Assembly: GCA_031385005.1 (NCBI GenBank)
Contig: JANNBB010000026.1
Location: forward strand, 62,001-126,000
From: JADKIH01 sp031385005
GTDB taxonomy: Bacteria > Bacteroidota > Bacteroidia > AKYH767-A > 2013-40CM-41-45
Length of the DNA stretch: 64,000 bases
Reading direction: 5' to 3'
Of this stretch, positions 35,255 through 44,804 are shown in pieces. The first letter of the stretch is position 1. The number at the start of each line of letters is the position of its first letter. The position numbers and the translations under genes were made by a program. The notes below the pieces were generated by a model, which was not told the DNA's origin, searched no databases, and saw only the letters and a program-made list of their open reading frames with translations.

Positions 35255-35324
35255 TACTTTTTTTTAGAAAAAAAATCAGAAAAAATATTTTTTGTAAAGA
35301 AAATAAAATATTACTTAGAGAAAA

Positions 35325-36068
35325 TTAAATTGCATTAACAAATGAATGCTCCAGTTTTATAAGCTCGCCATTTTTCAAAACAGGAATTACGTTAGTTTGA
35401 TCGGGAGTCAAACAATACCGAACATCTTTTTTCAGATTTAAACTATGCAGACGTTCTTTATGCGAAGAATGACTGAGAAACTTATGTGGTTCATTGCGCG
35501 CCTGCTGATACAAATATTTTAAAGCGAGACAGGCATCGCCGAGTTTATAATCGTCAGTCAGCGCCGTAAGGGCTTCTGTCATCGCTCCTGCAAAAAGAGC
35601 ATCTTCCAAATTGAATTTATTTATCCATCCTGAACACAAAAGCAATACGCTGCGTTTCTCGCTGAAAAGCCACTGACTGAGAGCAGTAATATTCAGGAAG
35701 GATCCGATCACTACTTTGTGAGCATCCCGGGCAACATCGATGGCTTGTGTACCATTGGTAGTTGTAATTACGATCGTCTTTCCTTTTACGGCATCTCCCA
35801 TATAGCTGAAAGGGGAATTACCAAAATCAAAACCTTCAACGGGAATAGCATCTCTTTCAGCACCTGCAAGATAACCTTTGGCTTTCCAAATCCTCGCTTC
35901 TTCAACAGTTGCAACGGGAATAATTTTTTCCGCACCGTGTTCGAATGCCGTACAAATTGCAGAGGTTGCACGCAGAATGTCGATAATCACGACAATATTC
36001 TCATCGTTCCTGTAAATAGGATACAGATATGGTGAAAAACATGCGTCAAGTGTAATTTTATCGCTCAT
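35325..36068 (-). CDS. comB: 2-phosphosulfolactate phosphatase family protein
   Basis: 247 residues with the ComB signature: VVIIDILRATSAICTAFEHGA, read in parts, TTTNGTQAID and LLCSGW. ComB removes phosphate from 2-phosphosulfolactate in archaeal coenzyme M synthesis. It is common in Bacteroidota, which do not make coenzyme M, so here it probably serves sulfolactate or sulfonate metabolism, or a related substrate. It shares one base with the stop of gcvT (TAATG), so the two are coupled. ComA is not in the window. Confidence 0.85.
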   Translation of the reverse strand: MSDKITLDACFSPYLYPIYRNDENIVVIIDILRATSAICTAFEHGAEKIIPVATVEEARIWKAKGYLAGAERDAIPVEGFDFGNSPFSYMGDAVKGKTIVITTTNGTQAIDVARDAHKVVIGSFLNITALSQWLFSEKRSVLLLCSGWINKFNLEDALFAGAMTEALTALTDDYKLGDACLALKYLYQQARNEPHKFLSHSSHKERLHSLNLKKDVRYCLTPDQTNVIPVLKNGELIKLEHSFVNAI

Positions 36069-37171
36069 TATTTTTTATAAAAAGGAACCTTCACAACTTT
36101 TGCCTTCAGGTTTTTGTCTCTGATGCGAATATAAACTTCGTGACCTTCACCTGCAAATGGTGTTTGGATATAAGCCATACCAATTGCCTTCTGAAGCGAA
36201 GGCGATTGGGTACCGGAAGTAACACGTCCAATCTCTTTTCCTTCGTTATCGACAACGGGGTAGTCCTTCCGTGGAATTCCACGATCGATCATTTCGAAGC
36301 CAACAAGTTTTTGAGATACACCATCTTCTTTCTGTTTTTTTAAAACCTCGCTATTCACAAATTCTTTGGTAAACTTGGTAATCCAACCCAGGCCTGCTTC
36401 GATGGGTGAAGTTGTATCATCGATATCGTTTCCATAGAGGCAAAAACCCATTTCAAGACGCAAGGTATCTCGAGCACCTAATCCGACTGGTTTTATTCCA
36501 TAAGCTTTCCCGGATTCAAAAATGGCTTTCCATATTTTATCTGCAGCTGCATTGTCAAAATAAATTTCAAATCCGCCGGCTCCTGTATATCCTGTAGCAG
36601 AAATCAATACATTATCAACTCCGGCGAATCGTCCTTTCCTGAACGTGTAGTATTCCATTTCTTTCAGGTTGATATCGGTTAGCGATTGCAATGCATCGGC
36701 AGCGAGTGGACCCTGAACAGCCAACAAGGTTGTCTTTTCAGAAATATCGTGCATTTCAACACCATCTTTGTTATGCTTTTCCAACCAATTCCAGTCCTTC
36801 GTAATATTGGAGGCATTTACGACAAGCATATATGTTTTATCGTCGATGCGATAGACTAATAGATCGTCAACGATGCCACCTCTATCATTCGGAAAACAAC
36901 TGTACTGAATTTTTCCATCAACTAATTTAGATGCGTCGTTGCTTGTAACCAACTGGATTAAACTGAGTGCCTTCTCCCCTTTCAATATAAACTCTCCCAT
37001 GTGTGATACATCGAAGACCCCGACTTTTGTTCTGACAGTCTCATGTTCCGCATTTATTCCTTCGTAAGAAACCGGCATGATATATCCGGCAAAAGGCACC
37101 ATCTTAGCTCCTAAGGCAATGTGTGTATCTGTCAAGGAAGTACTTTTCATTATCGTTTCCGCTTCATTCAT
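36068..37171 (-). CDS. gcvT: Glycine cleavage system T protein (aminomethyltransferase)
   Basis: 367 residues. It transfers the aminomethyl carbon from lipoylated H protein to tetrahydrofolate, releasing ammonia. Seen: MVPFAGYIMPVSY near the start, VFDVSHMGEF, the GYTGAGGFEIY folate-site stretch, LRLEMGFCLYGND, and GRVTSGTQSPSL at the end. A second ATG seven codons in (at 37150) gives the more usual N-terminus MKSTSLTDTHIALG and may be the real start. No gcvH or gcvP is nearby. It is cotranscribed with comB. Confidence 0.93.
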   Translation of the reverse strand: MNEAETIMKSTSLTDTHIALGAKMVPFAGYIMPVSYEGINAEHETVRTKVGVFDVSHMGEFILKGEKALSLIQLVTSNDASKLVDGKIQYSCFPNDRGGIVDDLLVYRIDDKTYMLVVNASNITKDWNWLEKHNKDGVEMHDISEKTTLLAVQGPLAADALQSLTDINLKEMEYYTFRKGRFAGVDNVLISATGYTGAGGFEIYFDNAAADKIWKAIFESGKAYGIKPVGLGARDTLRLEMGFCLYGNDIDDTTSPIEAGLGWITKFTKEFVNSEVLKKQKEDGVSQKLVGFEMIDRGIPRKDYPVVDNEGKEIGRVTSGTQSPSLQKAIGMAYIQTPFAGEGHEVYIRIRDKNLKAKVVKVPFYKK

Positions 37172-37278
37172 ATTATTTCAATTATTTATTTTGTTAAAAG
37201 AATTCACTTTATTTTGAAAGAACTAATAGGACAAAAAATTACCAACAGTTCATTTTATCGATTTCTGCTTCAATGAAT

Positions 37279-38358
37279 TTATCGTTTTTCTTTATCAAAT
37301 AAACGCAAAAAATTCTCTTTATTCGAACGTGTAGAGTAATTATCTACTATTTTTTGTCTTGTTCCTTCACTTAATTTTTTCAAAAAAGAAGGATCGGAAA
37401 TTATTTTTTCAAGAGCATCATACCATTCAGAAGTCGTTTTGCAAACAAATCCATTAATTCCATTGTCTACTATTTCGGCATTGACTCCGACGCCGGAAAC
37501 AATAGCAGGAATACCCAGAGCCATGTATTGCAACGCTTTAAAACCACATTTACCCTTTGCCCAGATATCTTCTCGAAGAGGCATCAGCCCTACGTTGAAT
37601 TTCAACAAATCATCAATTTCATTTATTTTACTCCACTTTACAAATTTCAAAGATTTGAGCTGGAATTTAGGAGGAACGTCACAAATAACATGAACCTCAA
37701 AGTCATACTTTTTTTCAAGTTCTTTGAAAACAGGATACAATTCATCAAGATATTGAACAGTAGAATGTGAGCCCGTCCAACCAATAACAAAAACTTCATT
37801 TGAATGACTGGCAGTTGTATTGTGGTATTCATCAGTATCAATCGTTGTAGGGTTAATTACAACTCTTTTATTGTGTTTGTAAGCATAATCCCCGAGGTAT
37901 GAATTCCCAACAGAAACAACAGATGACCAGGAGCAAATTTTAGCTGTATTTCCGAAGCGTTTCAGCATCATTGTCAGATTTTTGTTTGTTTCTGAAGCAT
38001 TGGGTATCCAAATAGCATCATCAAAATCAAAAACAGTGTACTTTCTAAAAACCTTGGTTATTAACCATTCAAACCAGGGTATGCCGAATGGTGCTGATTC
38101 CCTATGAATAAAAATGGCATCATAGAAAGGAGCTCTAAAAAAGTCAAAAACACGACGGAAATAGCCCTTGAATATGGCGAAAACCTTGCTGGTTAAATGT
38201 CCCGGCTTATAGACAATTTTCCATGCAGAATGGGTCAGAAAAGAGGATGTTGAATAGGTATGCCCATTTTCCTTAAGTATATTGAAATATTGCTCGTATC
38301 GAAAGCGTTGACTGGGCGCTTCGCCACTCGGATAAGGACAGATAAACAGAATTCTCAT
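37279..38358 (-). CDS. Glycosyltransferase (GT4-like)
   Basis: 359 residues from the ATG at 38358, chosen because the -7 box lies between it and an upstream in-frame ATG at 38409. The GT-B layout is visible: N-terminal MRILFICPYPSGEAPSQRF, a TVFDFDDAIW stretch, and a C-terminal domain with GWTGSHSTVQYLDEL and KCGFKALQYMALGIPAIVSGVGVN, read as CGFKALQYMALGIP. The KP/GIP region with an acidic pair fits family 4 or related. It is divergent from the sugar epimerase/dehydratase gene, so both likely act in surface polysaccharide synthesis. Confidence 0.78.
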   Translation of the reverse strand: MRILFICPYPSGEAPSQRFRYEQYFNILKENGHTYSTSSFLTHSAWKIVYKPGHLTSKVFAIFKGYFRRVFDFFRAPFYDAIFIHRESAPFGIPWFEWLITKVFRKYTVFDFDDAIWIPNASETNKNLTMMLKRFGNTAKICSWSSVVSVGNSYLGDYAYKHNKRVVINPTTIDTDEYHNTTASHSNEVFVIGWTGSHSTVQYLDELYPVFKELEKKYDFEVHVICDVPPKFQLKSLKFVKWSKINEIDDLLKFNVGLMPLREDIWAKGKCGFKALQYMALGIPAIVSGVGVNAEIVDNGINGFVCKTTSEWYDALEKIISDPSFLKKLSEGTRQKIVDNYSTRSNKENFLRLFDKEKR

Positions 38359-38387
38359 AATAAAACTTAACGTTTCATCGATTTCCG

Positions 38388-38395
38388 CAAAGATA
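38388..38395 (-). promoter_or_regulatory. -7 promoter box of the glycosyltransferase gene
   Basis: TATCTTTG on the minus strand, perfect TAnnTTTG, 29 bases before the ATG at 38358. It excludes the upstream start at 38409. Confidence 0.55.
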
Positions 38396-38443
38396 AAAAT
38401 TCGATTCACAACTGTTCAGAATCAAGTATACATGAATTTCTTA

Positions 38444-38451
38444 TATATTTG
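38444..38451 (+). promoter_or_regulatory. -7 promoter box of the polysaccharide epimerase/dehydratase gene
   Basis: TATATTTG, perfect, 17 bases before the ATG at 38469. With the minus-strand box at 38388 it makes a compact divergent promoter pair. Confidence 0.5.
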
Positions 38452-38468
38452 GCTCTTAAGGGATAATT

Positions 38469-40361
38469 ATGGCAATAAAATTAACTGAACGAAGCACACC
38501 GAGATGGATCATTTTTATGATCGACCTCTTTATTTGCTTTGGATCGCTTATGCTTGCCTATCAGGTACGGTTTAACTTCAGGGTTCCTCAAACAGAACTG
38601 GCATTTTGGAAATATGCAATTCCAACCTTGATTATTGTTCGCATTCTAAGTTTTTTTATTTCTAAAATCTATCAGGGAATCATTCGCTATACAGGAACGA
38701 AAGATGCATTACGCGTTTTCTATACGGTGACAGCAGGAAGTATATTACTTGCTATCCTAAATCCAATTTCCTATATCCTTCTCGGAATTTACCTGGTTCC
38801 GTTTTCCATAATTATTATCGATTATTTTACAACTGTATTTTGTTTATCAGCTTTTAGAATATTGGTTAAATCCATTTATCAGGAACTAAAAAATCCATCA
38901 CGCGACAAAAAAGAAATAATCATTTATGGCGCGGGTGAATCGGGATTAATAACAAAACGCGCACTCGACAGAGATGCAGGAACCCGATATAAAGTAATTG
39001 CATTCATTGATGACGATCCGGACAAGAAAGGAAAGACAGCTGAAGGAATCAAAATTTATCACGTTTCAGAATTGGAAGATTTGCTTCGGTCGAATCAGGT
39101 TTTTGATATGGTCATCAGCATTCAGAATATTTCTCCTGCTAAAAAGCAAGCGATCATTGAAAAGTGTTTGACGCATGATGTAAGAATTCTCAATGTTCCT
39201 CCTGTAACAAACTGGATAAACGGCGAACTCAGTTTTAAACAAATCAAAAAAATAAAAATTGAAGATTTACTTGAGCGCGATCCTATCCGATTAGATGCCG
39301 ACCTAATCAGAAAGCAATTAACTGGGAAGACTATCCTTATCACCGGTGGTGCAGGTTCTATCGGCAGTGAAATTGCTCGTCAGGTAATTCCATTTCGTCC
39401 AAAATATCTGGTGATTGTTGATCAGGCAGAATCTGCTTTGTATGAACTCGAACTTGAGTTGAATGAAAAGTTCAAGTGGAAAAATTTCGAAACTGTTTTA
39501 GGAGATGTCAGACAAACAGAACGCATGGAGCGCGTGTTTGAGGCATTTAAACCGGAAGTTGTTTTTCATGCTGCTGCTTATAAACACGTTCCCGTTATTG
39601 AAAATAATCCTTCGGAAGCCGTCCTAACCAACGTAGAAGGAACAAAGACCTTAGCTGATCTAGCCAGAAAATTCAATGTAGAAAAATTTGTGATGGTCAG
39701 CACCGACAAAGCGGTAAATCCTTCTTCCATCATGGGAGCTACCAAAAGGATTGCAGAAATTTATTGTCAGTCGCTCAATCGCCTTGGTCCAACCCGATTT
39801 GTTACTACCCGATTCGGCAACGTTTTGGACTCAAATGGTTCGGTCATTCCTCGCTTTAAAAAACAAATTGAAGAAGGTGGTCCGGTTACTGTTACTCATC
39901 CTGAAATCACCCGTTTCTTCATGACCATACCCGAGGCTTGTCAACTCGTTTTGGAAGCCGGAGCAATGGGAAATGGCGGTGAAATTTACATCTTCGATAT
40001 GGGGAAAAGTATCCGCATAGCAGACTTAGCAAAAAAAATGGTGAAACTATCCGGACTTACACTTGGCAAAGACATTCAAATTGTCTTTACCGGATTACGG
40101 CCGGGTGAAAAAATTTACGAAGAATTACTGGCCGATAAGGAAACAACATTGCCTACACATCACGATAAGATAATGATTGCGAAAGTTCGCGAATATGATT
40201 TTAATGAATTCGAGAAAAGCATTAATCAACTCATAGAACTTTTTAAGACACAGGAAAATGAGTCAATCGTTCGTAAAATGAAAGAAATATTACCCGAATT
40301 TATTTCGTCGAATTCGGTTTACCAAAAGCTGGATAAAGCGGAAATCAATCAGCCCGAATAG
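38469..40361 (+). CDS. Membrane nucleotide-sugar epimerase/dehydratase (CapD/FlaA1 long form)
   Basis: 630 residues. Four or five N-terminal membrane helices (about 12-140) are followed by a Rossmann domain with GAGESG and then a catalytic short-chain dehydrogenase-like domain with TGGAGSIGSEIAR. The STDKAVNPSSIMGATKR stretch carries the catalytic serine/threonine and lysine in the position used by FlaA1/PglF-type 4,6-dehydratases, which often have Met or Thr in place of Tyr. It makes a keto-deoxy UDP-sugar for surface polysaccharides or protein glycans. Confidence 0.9.
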   Translation: MAIKLTERSTPRWIIFMIDLFICFGSLMLAYQVRFNFRVPQTELAFWKYAIPTLIIVRILSFFISKIYQGIIRYTGTKDALRVFYTVTAGSILLAILNPISYILLGIYLVPFSIIIIDYFTTVFCLSAFRILVKSIYQELKNPSRDKKEIIIYGAGESGLITKRALDRDAGTRYKVIAFIDDDPDKKGKTAEGIKIYHVSELEDLLRSNQVFDMVISIQNISPAKKQAIIEKCLTHDVRILNVPPVTNWINGELSFKQIKKIKIEDLLERDPIRLDADLIRKQLTGKTILITGGAGSIGSEIARQVIPFRPKYLVIVDQAESALYELELELNEKFKWKNFETVLGDVRQTERMERVFEAFKPEVVFHAAAYKHVPVIENNPSEAVLTNVEGTKTLADLARKFNVEKFVMVSTDKAVNPSSIMGATKRIAEIYCQSLNRLGPTRFVTTRFGNVLDSNGSVIPRFKKQIEEGGPVTVTHPEITRFFMTIPEACQLVLEAGAMGNGGEIYIFDMGKSIRIADLAKKMVKLSGLTLGKDIQIVFTGLRPGEKIYEELLADKETTLPTHHDKIMIAKVREYDFNEFEKSINQLIELFKTQENESIVRKMKEILPEFISSNSVYQKLDKAEINQPE

Positions 40362-40410
40362 GAGCTGTTCCTGTTACTTTTTTTAGTACTTAAGAATGGC
40401 TAAAATTTCT

Positions 40411-41721
40411 TTATACTACTTCACCAAATAAATCAAACTCTTCAGCAGAGGTAATTTTAACGGTAGAAAAATCTCCGATGCGTACGTAATTTTTTTCGGC
40501 ATCGATTAAAACTTCATTATCTACTTCGGGAGAATCCGCTTCTGTGCGACCAACAAAATAATTTCCTTCTTTTCTGTCGATAATAACTTTAAATGTCTGA
40601 CCGACTTTCGATTCGTTGAGTTCTTCAGAAATTGTTTTCTGAATGTCCATTATTTCGGAAGCCCTGGTTCTTTTCAAATCATCAGAAACATCGTCTTTTA
40701 GTGAAAAAGCATGTGTATTTTCCTCGTGAGAATAGGTAAAAATTCCTAGCCGTTCAAAACGGGTTTTTGAAACCCATTGTTTTAGTTGATTGAAATCCTC
40801 TTCGCTTTCTCCGGGGTAACCGGCAATTAATGTTGTACGCAGTGTTATTCCCGGCACTTTATCACGAATGATCTGAATGAGATCGTTTGTCTTCTGCATA
40901 GTTGTTCCGCGACGCATGCTCTTTAGCATATTGTCGGAAATATGTTGCAGCGGCATGTCGAGATACTTGCAGATATTCTCACGCTCGTTCATAACATCCA
41001 GTATATCCATCGGAAAACCGGATGGGAAAGCATAATGAAGACGTATCCATTCGATTCCTTCGACATCCGATAAGCGTTTTAATAACTCCGAAAGATTTCT
41101 GGTCTTATAAATATCGAGTCCATAATAAGTAAGATCCTGAGCGATCAGGATTAATTCTTTAATTCCTTTCGAAGCCAGTAACTTTGCTTGCAGCACCAAT
41201 TCCTCCATAGGAACGCTTTGATGTGTACCTCGCATAAGAGGAATAGCACAAAACGAACAAGGGCGATCGCAACCTTCGGAAATTTTCAAGTATGCATAAT
41301 GCTTCGGAGTTGTCAGAAATCGTTCGCCTACCAATTCATGTTTGTAATCAGCACCCAATGATTTTAATAAACGCGGTAGATCGTGTGTTCCGAAAAATTC
41401 GTCGACGTTAGGAATTTCTTTCTTCAATTCCGGTTTATAGCGTTCACTCAGGCAACCGGTAACGATTAATTTTTCGACCTTACCCTCCTGCTTGGCACGC
41501 GCAAATTCAAGAATAGTATCGATGCTTTCCTGCTTTGCATTGTCGATGAAACCGCAGGTATTGATGATAACAATTGAAGCATCGTTCTCATCCGATTCAT
41601 GTACAACATCAAACTTCGACGCCTTTAACTGACCCATCAAAACTTCGCTGTCAAACACATTCTTGGAGCAACCCAGTGTGATGACGTTTACTTTATTTTT
41701 TTTGAGGGATTTTGTTTTCAT
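40411..41721 (-). CDS. rimO: Ribosomal protein S12 methylthiotransferase
   Basis: 436 residues, a radical-SAM methylthiotransferase. The N-terminal MTTase domain has the first iron-sulfur cysteines at 18, 56 and 90; the radical-SAM cluster is CDRPCSFC (151, 155, 158); the C-terminal TRAM domain binds S12. RimO, rather than MiaB, is indicated by the GCSKNVFDSEVLMGQL start and the cluster context. It follows ftsY by 69 bases, on the same strand, in the conserved Bacteroidota order. Confidence 0.95.
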   Translation of the reverse strand: MKTKSLKKNKVNVITLGCSKNVFDSEVLMGQLKASKFDVVHESDENDASIVIINTCGFIDNAKQESIDTILEFARAKQEGKVEKLIVTGCLSERYKPELKKEIPNVDEFFGTHDLPRLLKSLGADYKHELVGERFLTTPKHYAYLKISEGCDRPCSFCAIPLMRGTHQSVPMEELVLQAKLLASKGIKELILIAQDLTYYGLDIYKTRNLSELLKRLSDVEGIEWIRLHYAFPSGFPMDILDVMNERENICKYLDMPLQHISDNMLKSMRRGTTMQKTNDLIQIIRDKVPGITLRTTLIAGYPGESEEDFNQLKQWVSKTRFERLGIFTYSHEENTHAFSLKDDVSDDLKRTRASEIMDIQKTISEELNESKVGQTFKVIIDRKEGNYFVGRTEADSPEVDNEVLIDAEKNYVRIGDFSTVKITSAEEFDLFGEVV

Positions 41722-41790
41722 GATTACAGGAAGAATTTTTCACCGGTATTTGAATTTGAAAAACCGGAGAAATAATTTTATTAGATTCTT

Positions 41791-42741
41791 TTAGTTAAAT
41801 AATGAATCAACAAATTCGTGTTTATTGAAAACCTGAAGATCGTCCATTTTTTCACCGACGCCAATATATTTAACAGGAATTTTAAATTCGTCAGATATGG
41901 CGATGACCACTCCGCCTTTTGCCGTGCCATCGAGTTTGGTAAGCGCAATGGCATTCACTTCCGTGGCCTTAATAAACTGTCTGGCTTGCTCAATTGCATT
42001 TTGTCCGGTTGATGCATCCAATACCAGCAGGATTTCGTGAGGAGCATCAGGAATGACCTTTTGCACGACACGGTTTATCTTGCTCAGTTCGTTCATGAGA
42101 TTAATTTTATTGTGCAAACGACCGGCTGTGTCGATTATGACTACATCGCTTTTTCGGGCTACTGCTGACTGAACAGTATCAAAGGCGACAGAAGCTGGAT
42201 CGGAGCCCATAGGTTGTTTGACAATTTCAACGCCGATACGCTTACTCCAGATATCAAGTTGATCAACTGCAGCAGCACGAAATGTATCGCCTGCGCCTAG
42301 AACTACCTTCAACCCCATTTGCTTAAATTGATAAGCCAATTTACCAATAGTTGTTGTTTTTCCGACGCCGTTTACACCGACGACCATAATAACATAAGGG
42401 CGTTTGTTTTCAGGAACCACAAACTCCGTAGCATCTGCCGTAGCGTTTTCACTGAGCAATGCATTAATCTCATCCTTCAACAAACGATTTAATTCGTCTG
42501 TGTTGATGTACTTATCTTTGGCGACACGGGCTTCGAGACGCTCAATAATTTTTAAGGTGGTTTGTACTCCTACATCGGAGCTGACGAGAATCTCCTCGAG
42601 GTTGTCTAAAACTTCAGCGTCGACGGTAGATTTTCCTACTACAGCTTTCGCAATACGGGAAAACAAACCTGTCTTTGTTTTTTCGAGTCCTTTGTCCAGA
42701 CTCTCTTTTTTTTCTTTGCTGAAAAAGTTAAATAGTCCCAT
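41791..42741 (-). CDS. ftsY: Signal recognition particle receptor FtsY
   Basis: 316 residues, the short form with NG domains and a brief N-terminal segment (MGLFNFFSKEKKESLDKGLE) that replaces the acidic A domain. The GTPase motifs are intact: P-loop GVNGVGKTT (122-130), DTAGRLHN and TKLDGTAKGG. It receives the SRP-ribosome complex at the inner membrane. Downstream of DUF4295, with a terminator between them. Confidence 0.96.
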   Translation of the reverse strand: MGLFNFFSKEKKESLDKGLEKTKTGLFSRIAKAVVGKSTVDAEVLDNLEEILVSSDVGVQTTLKIIERLEARVAKDKYINTDELNRLLKDEINALLSENATADATEFVVPENKRPYVIMVVGVNGVGKTTTIGKLAYQFKQMGLKVVLGAGDTFRAAAVDQLDIWSKRIGVEIVKQPMGSDPASVAFDTVQSAVARKSDVVIIDTAGRLHNKINLMNELSKINRVVQKVIPDAPHEILLVLDASTGQNAIEQARQFIKATEVNAIALTKLDGTAKGGVVIAISDEFKIPVKYIGVGEKMDDLQVFNKHEFVDSLFN

Positions 42742-42782
42742 GTTTATGCTGATGAAAAATTCTATACTGCTTCATGGCTGAA

Positions 42783-42818
42783 AATAAAAAGAGCTCCTTT
42801 CGGAGTGAAAGAAGCTCT
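42783..42818 (-). terminator. Terminator after rpmG-DUF4295
   Basis: On the minus strand AGAGCTTCTTTC and GAAAGGAGCTCT form a 12-bp stem with one mismatch around ACTCC, followed by TTTTTATTTT. It would limit read-through into ftsY. Confidence 0.8.
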
Positions 42819-42838
42819 GAATATTTTTGCAGTATTAC

Positions 42839-42994
42839 TTATTTTGATTTCAAAAAATCCTTCACGTGATCGTTATGTACGACCTCTTCTTTGAATTGGT
42901 ATGAACCGGATTCAGGATTTTTAATCATTTTAATAACCTTGGAAAATTCTTTTCCTTTTCCTGATTTCAGGGTTGCGACAACTTTCTTAGCCAT
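42839..42994 (-). CDS. DUF4295 protein (51 residues)
   Basis: A short basic protein starting MAKKVVATLKSGKGKEFSKV and ending VKDFLKSK. It matches the DUF4295 family, found only in Bacteroidota and always next to rpmG; its size, charge and place suggest a ribosome-associated protein, but the role is not established. It begins 12 bases after the rpmG stop. It is below the size at which automatic gene calls are safe, but the sequence pattern and synteny are clear. Confidence 0.88.
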   Translation of the reverse strand: MAKKVVATLKSGKGKEFSKVIKMIKNPESGSYQFKEEVVHNDHVKDFLKSK

Positions 42995-43006
42995 GTTCTG
43001 TAGGGA

Positions 43007-43189
43007 TTATTTGATTTCTTTATGAACGGTCATCTTCTTTAAGATCGAATTGAACTTCTTCAACTCAAGACGCTCCGTTGTGTTTTTTTTGTTCTTCGTT
43101 GTGATATAACGAGAAGTACCCGGCATGCCGCTGGCTTTATGCTCAGTACATTCCATAATTACTTGTATTCTATTGCCTTTTTTTGCCAT
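43007..43189 (-). CDS. rpmG: Ribosomal protein bL33
   Basis: 60 residues, MAKKGNRIQVIMECTEHK at the start with the single Cys (no CxxC zinc pair), so the zinc-free C-minus form. A component of the large ribosomal subunit near the E site. The gene has a canonical promoter 22 bases upstream and is followed closely by the DUF4295 gene. Confidence 0.95.
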   Translation of the reverse strand: MAKKGNRIQVIMECTEHKASGMPGTSRYITTKNKKNTTERLELKKFNSILKKMTVHKEIK

Positions 43190-43211
43190 TTGGGGGTATT
43201 TTTAAGGGATG

Positions 43212-43243
43212 CAAATGTATTGTTTTTAGTTGATAATTACAAA
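43212..43243 (-). promoter_or_regulatory. Canonical promoter of rpmG-DUF4295
   Basis: On the minus strand TTTG (43240-43243), 20 bases, then TACATTTG (43212-43219). Both elements match the consensus exactly. It explains how rpmG is expressed although a peptidase gene and a terminator separate it from rpmB. Confidence 0.7.
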
Positions 43244-43327
43244 TATGATTAATTTTCCCTAAAAAAGAAAAGTATGAAGCCGTTTTTCGGCCATATTCGC
43301 TTATTTAAAAAGAAACCGGATTTAGTT

Positions 43328-44740
43328 TCATTTATTTTGTTGTAGAAAAAAATCAGGTGCTTTTTTCATTTCTTCTTCGATGTCGGCAGCTTTTACGGGC
43401 AGGGATCCGGACAGATTCTCGTGTCCACTGCGGGTAATCAGCACATCGTCTTCAATCCTCACACCAATATTCCACCATTTGGGGTCACATTTGCTTTCTG
43501 AGGGTATATAAATGCCGGGCTCGACAGTTATTACATTTCCTTCTTTCAGTTTGCCGAAGGTTCCTAAATCATGCACGTCAAGTCCAAGATAATGTGAAGT
43601 ACCATGCATGAAGTAATTTTTATATTCGCTTTCAGCATGGATGATACCGAGCGTTAAAAGTCCTTTTCGAATGATTTCAACAGCAGCATTGTGAGGATCC
43701 CTGAAATCAGATCCCGGTTTGCAAAGAGTCAGTGCAGAGTCTCTTGCCTGGAGTACCAAATCATATATAATTTTTTGTTCTAATGAGAACTTGCCATTTA
43801 CCGGAAGCGTACGTGTAACATCTGCTGTATAACCATGGTATTCAGCTCCCATATCCAATAAGATTAGTTCGCCATCTTTCAACGTTTTTCGATTTGTTTC
43901 GTAATGCAATATGCAAGAGTTTAACCCGGCTCCGCAAATGCTGGCATAACCCACATATTCCGCACCGGAGTTTTTGAAAACAAATTCACCCACTGCCTGT
44001 ACCTGATATTCCGTCATGCCCGGTTTGAGGACTTTCATTTTTTCAAGATGAGCCGAACAGGTCATCGTAACCGCTTTTCTTAAAAGTTCGAGTTCCTCCT
44101 TCTCTTTTACTTCGCGAAGTCGTTTCAGTATATTTCCTAAAAGAAAAGAATCGCCGTTGGGAGGCGGAAATGAAAACTTTTCATTGAATATCTTAGTTAA
44201 CTCAAATAAATCCAATGAGTCGTTTTTGTCATCGGCAATACCTGTTGGCGGATTCAAATAAAGTACAGACTTAAAATCCTTATTCGAAAAAGTTCCGATA
44301 GAAAAATCGTGCGACGTTAAAACCATTTTTACTCCTGAAATTTCCGTGGCTTCAATTTGTGTGGCCATGTGTCCCGTCCATAACTCTTTTGATTTTTCAA
44401 CCTGAGCAATAAATAAAATCTCATCCATTGATTCATTATTAATCTTCAACGGATTTTTGAAAATCATCAATACAGCATTGGGTTGTGTAAACCCCGTGAG
44501 GTAATAAAAACTAGGGGCCTGATGATAGCTGTAATAAGTGTCATTTGACCGGTTTCGAACAGGGGCAGTAAATAAAATGGCGACTGAACTGTCAGGCATC
44601 AACTTCCTGACTTCTTCTCTTCTGTTTTTGTGAAAGGATTGCGTTAAAAAATCATGCTCATAGCGTAATTGCGAAACATCTTGTGCATGAACAATTCCCG
44701 AAAAGCAATAAATAAAAATAAACCGGAGAATGTATTTCAT
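43328..44740 (-). CDS. Exported Xaa-Pro aminopeptidase-like metallopeptidase (M24)
   Basis: 470 residues from the ATG at 44740, chosen because it begins a signal peptide (MKYILRFIFIYCFSG, cleavage near VHAQ); the frame is open 41 codons further upstream but would overlap rpmB. The N-terminal creatinase-like domain precedes the pita-bread catalytic domain with metal ligands in LLDMGAEYHGYTADVTR, MHGTSHYLGLDVHDLG, VEPGIYIP and GVRIEDD. It removes N-terminal residues before proline, here probably in the periplasm. It lies inside the usually contiguous rpmB-rpmG cluster. Confidence 0.88.
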   Translation of the reverse strand: MKYILRFIFIYCFSGIVHAQDVSQLRYEHDFLTQSFHKNRREEVRKLMPDSSVAILFTAPVRNRSNDTYYSYHQAPSFYYLTGFTQPNAVLMIFKNPLKINNESMDEILFIAQVEKSKELWTGHMATQIEATEISGVKMVLTSHDFSIGTFSNKDFKSVLYLNPPTGIADDKNDSLDLFELTKIFNEKFSFPPPNGDSFLLGNILKRLREVKEKEELELLRKAVTMTCSAHLEKMKVLKPGMTEYQVQAVGEFVFKNSGAEYVGYASICGAGLNSCILHYETNRKTLKDGELILLDMGAEYHGYTADVTRTLPVNGKFSLEQKIIYDLVLQARDSALTLCKPGSDFRDPHNAAVEIIRKGLLTLGIIHAESEYKNYFMHGTSHYLGLDVHDLGTFGKLKEGNVITVEPGIYIPSESKCDPKWWNIGVRIEDDVLITRSGHENLSGSLPVKAADIEEEMKKAPDFFLQQNK

Positions 44741-44753
44741 CGAATTAATAAGT

Positions 44754-44787
44754 AAAAAAAAAGCCGGCACCAAAAGGTCCGGCATTG
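44754..44787 (-). terminator. Terminator after rpmB
   Basis: On the minus strand GCCGGACC and GGTGCCGGC pair with one bulged base around TTTT, followed by nine T. It ends the rpmB transcript before the peptidase gene. Confidence 0.85.
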
Positions 44788-44804
44788 AAATATTTTCAAT
44801 AGAA

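Noticed and set aside
35255..35324. A/T-run hairpins as a terminator between EamA and comB
   Set aside because: Only A-T pairs, with no stable G-C stem, so I do not call it.
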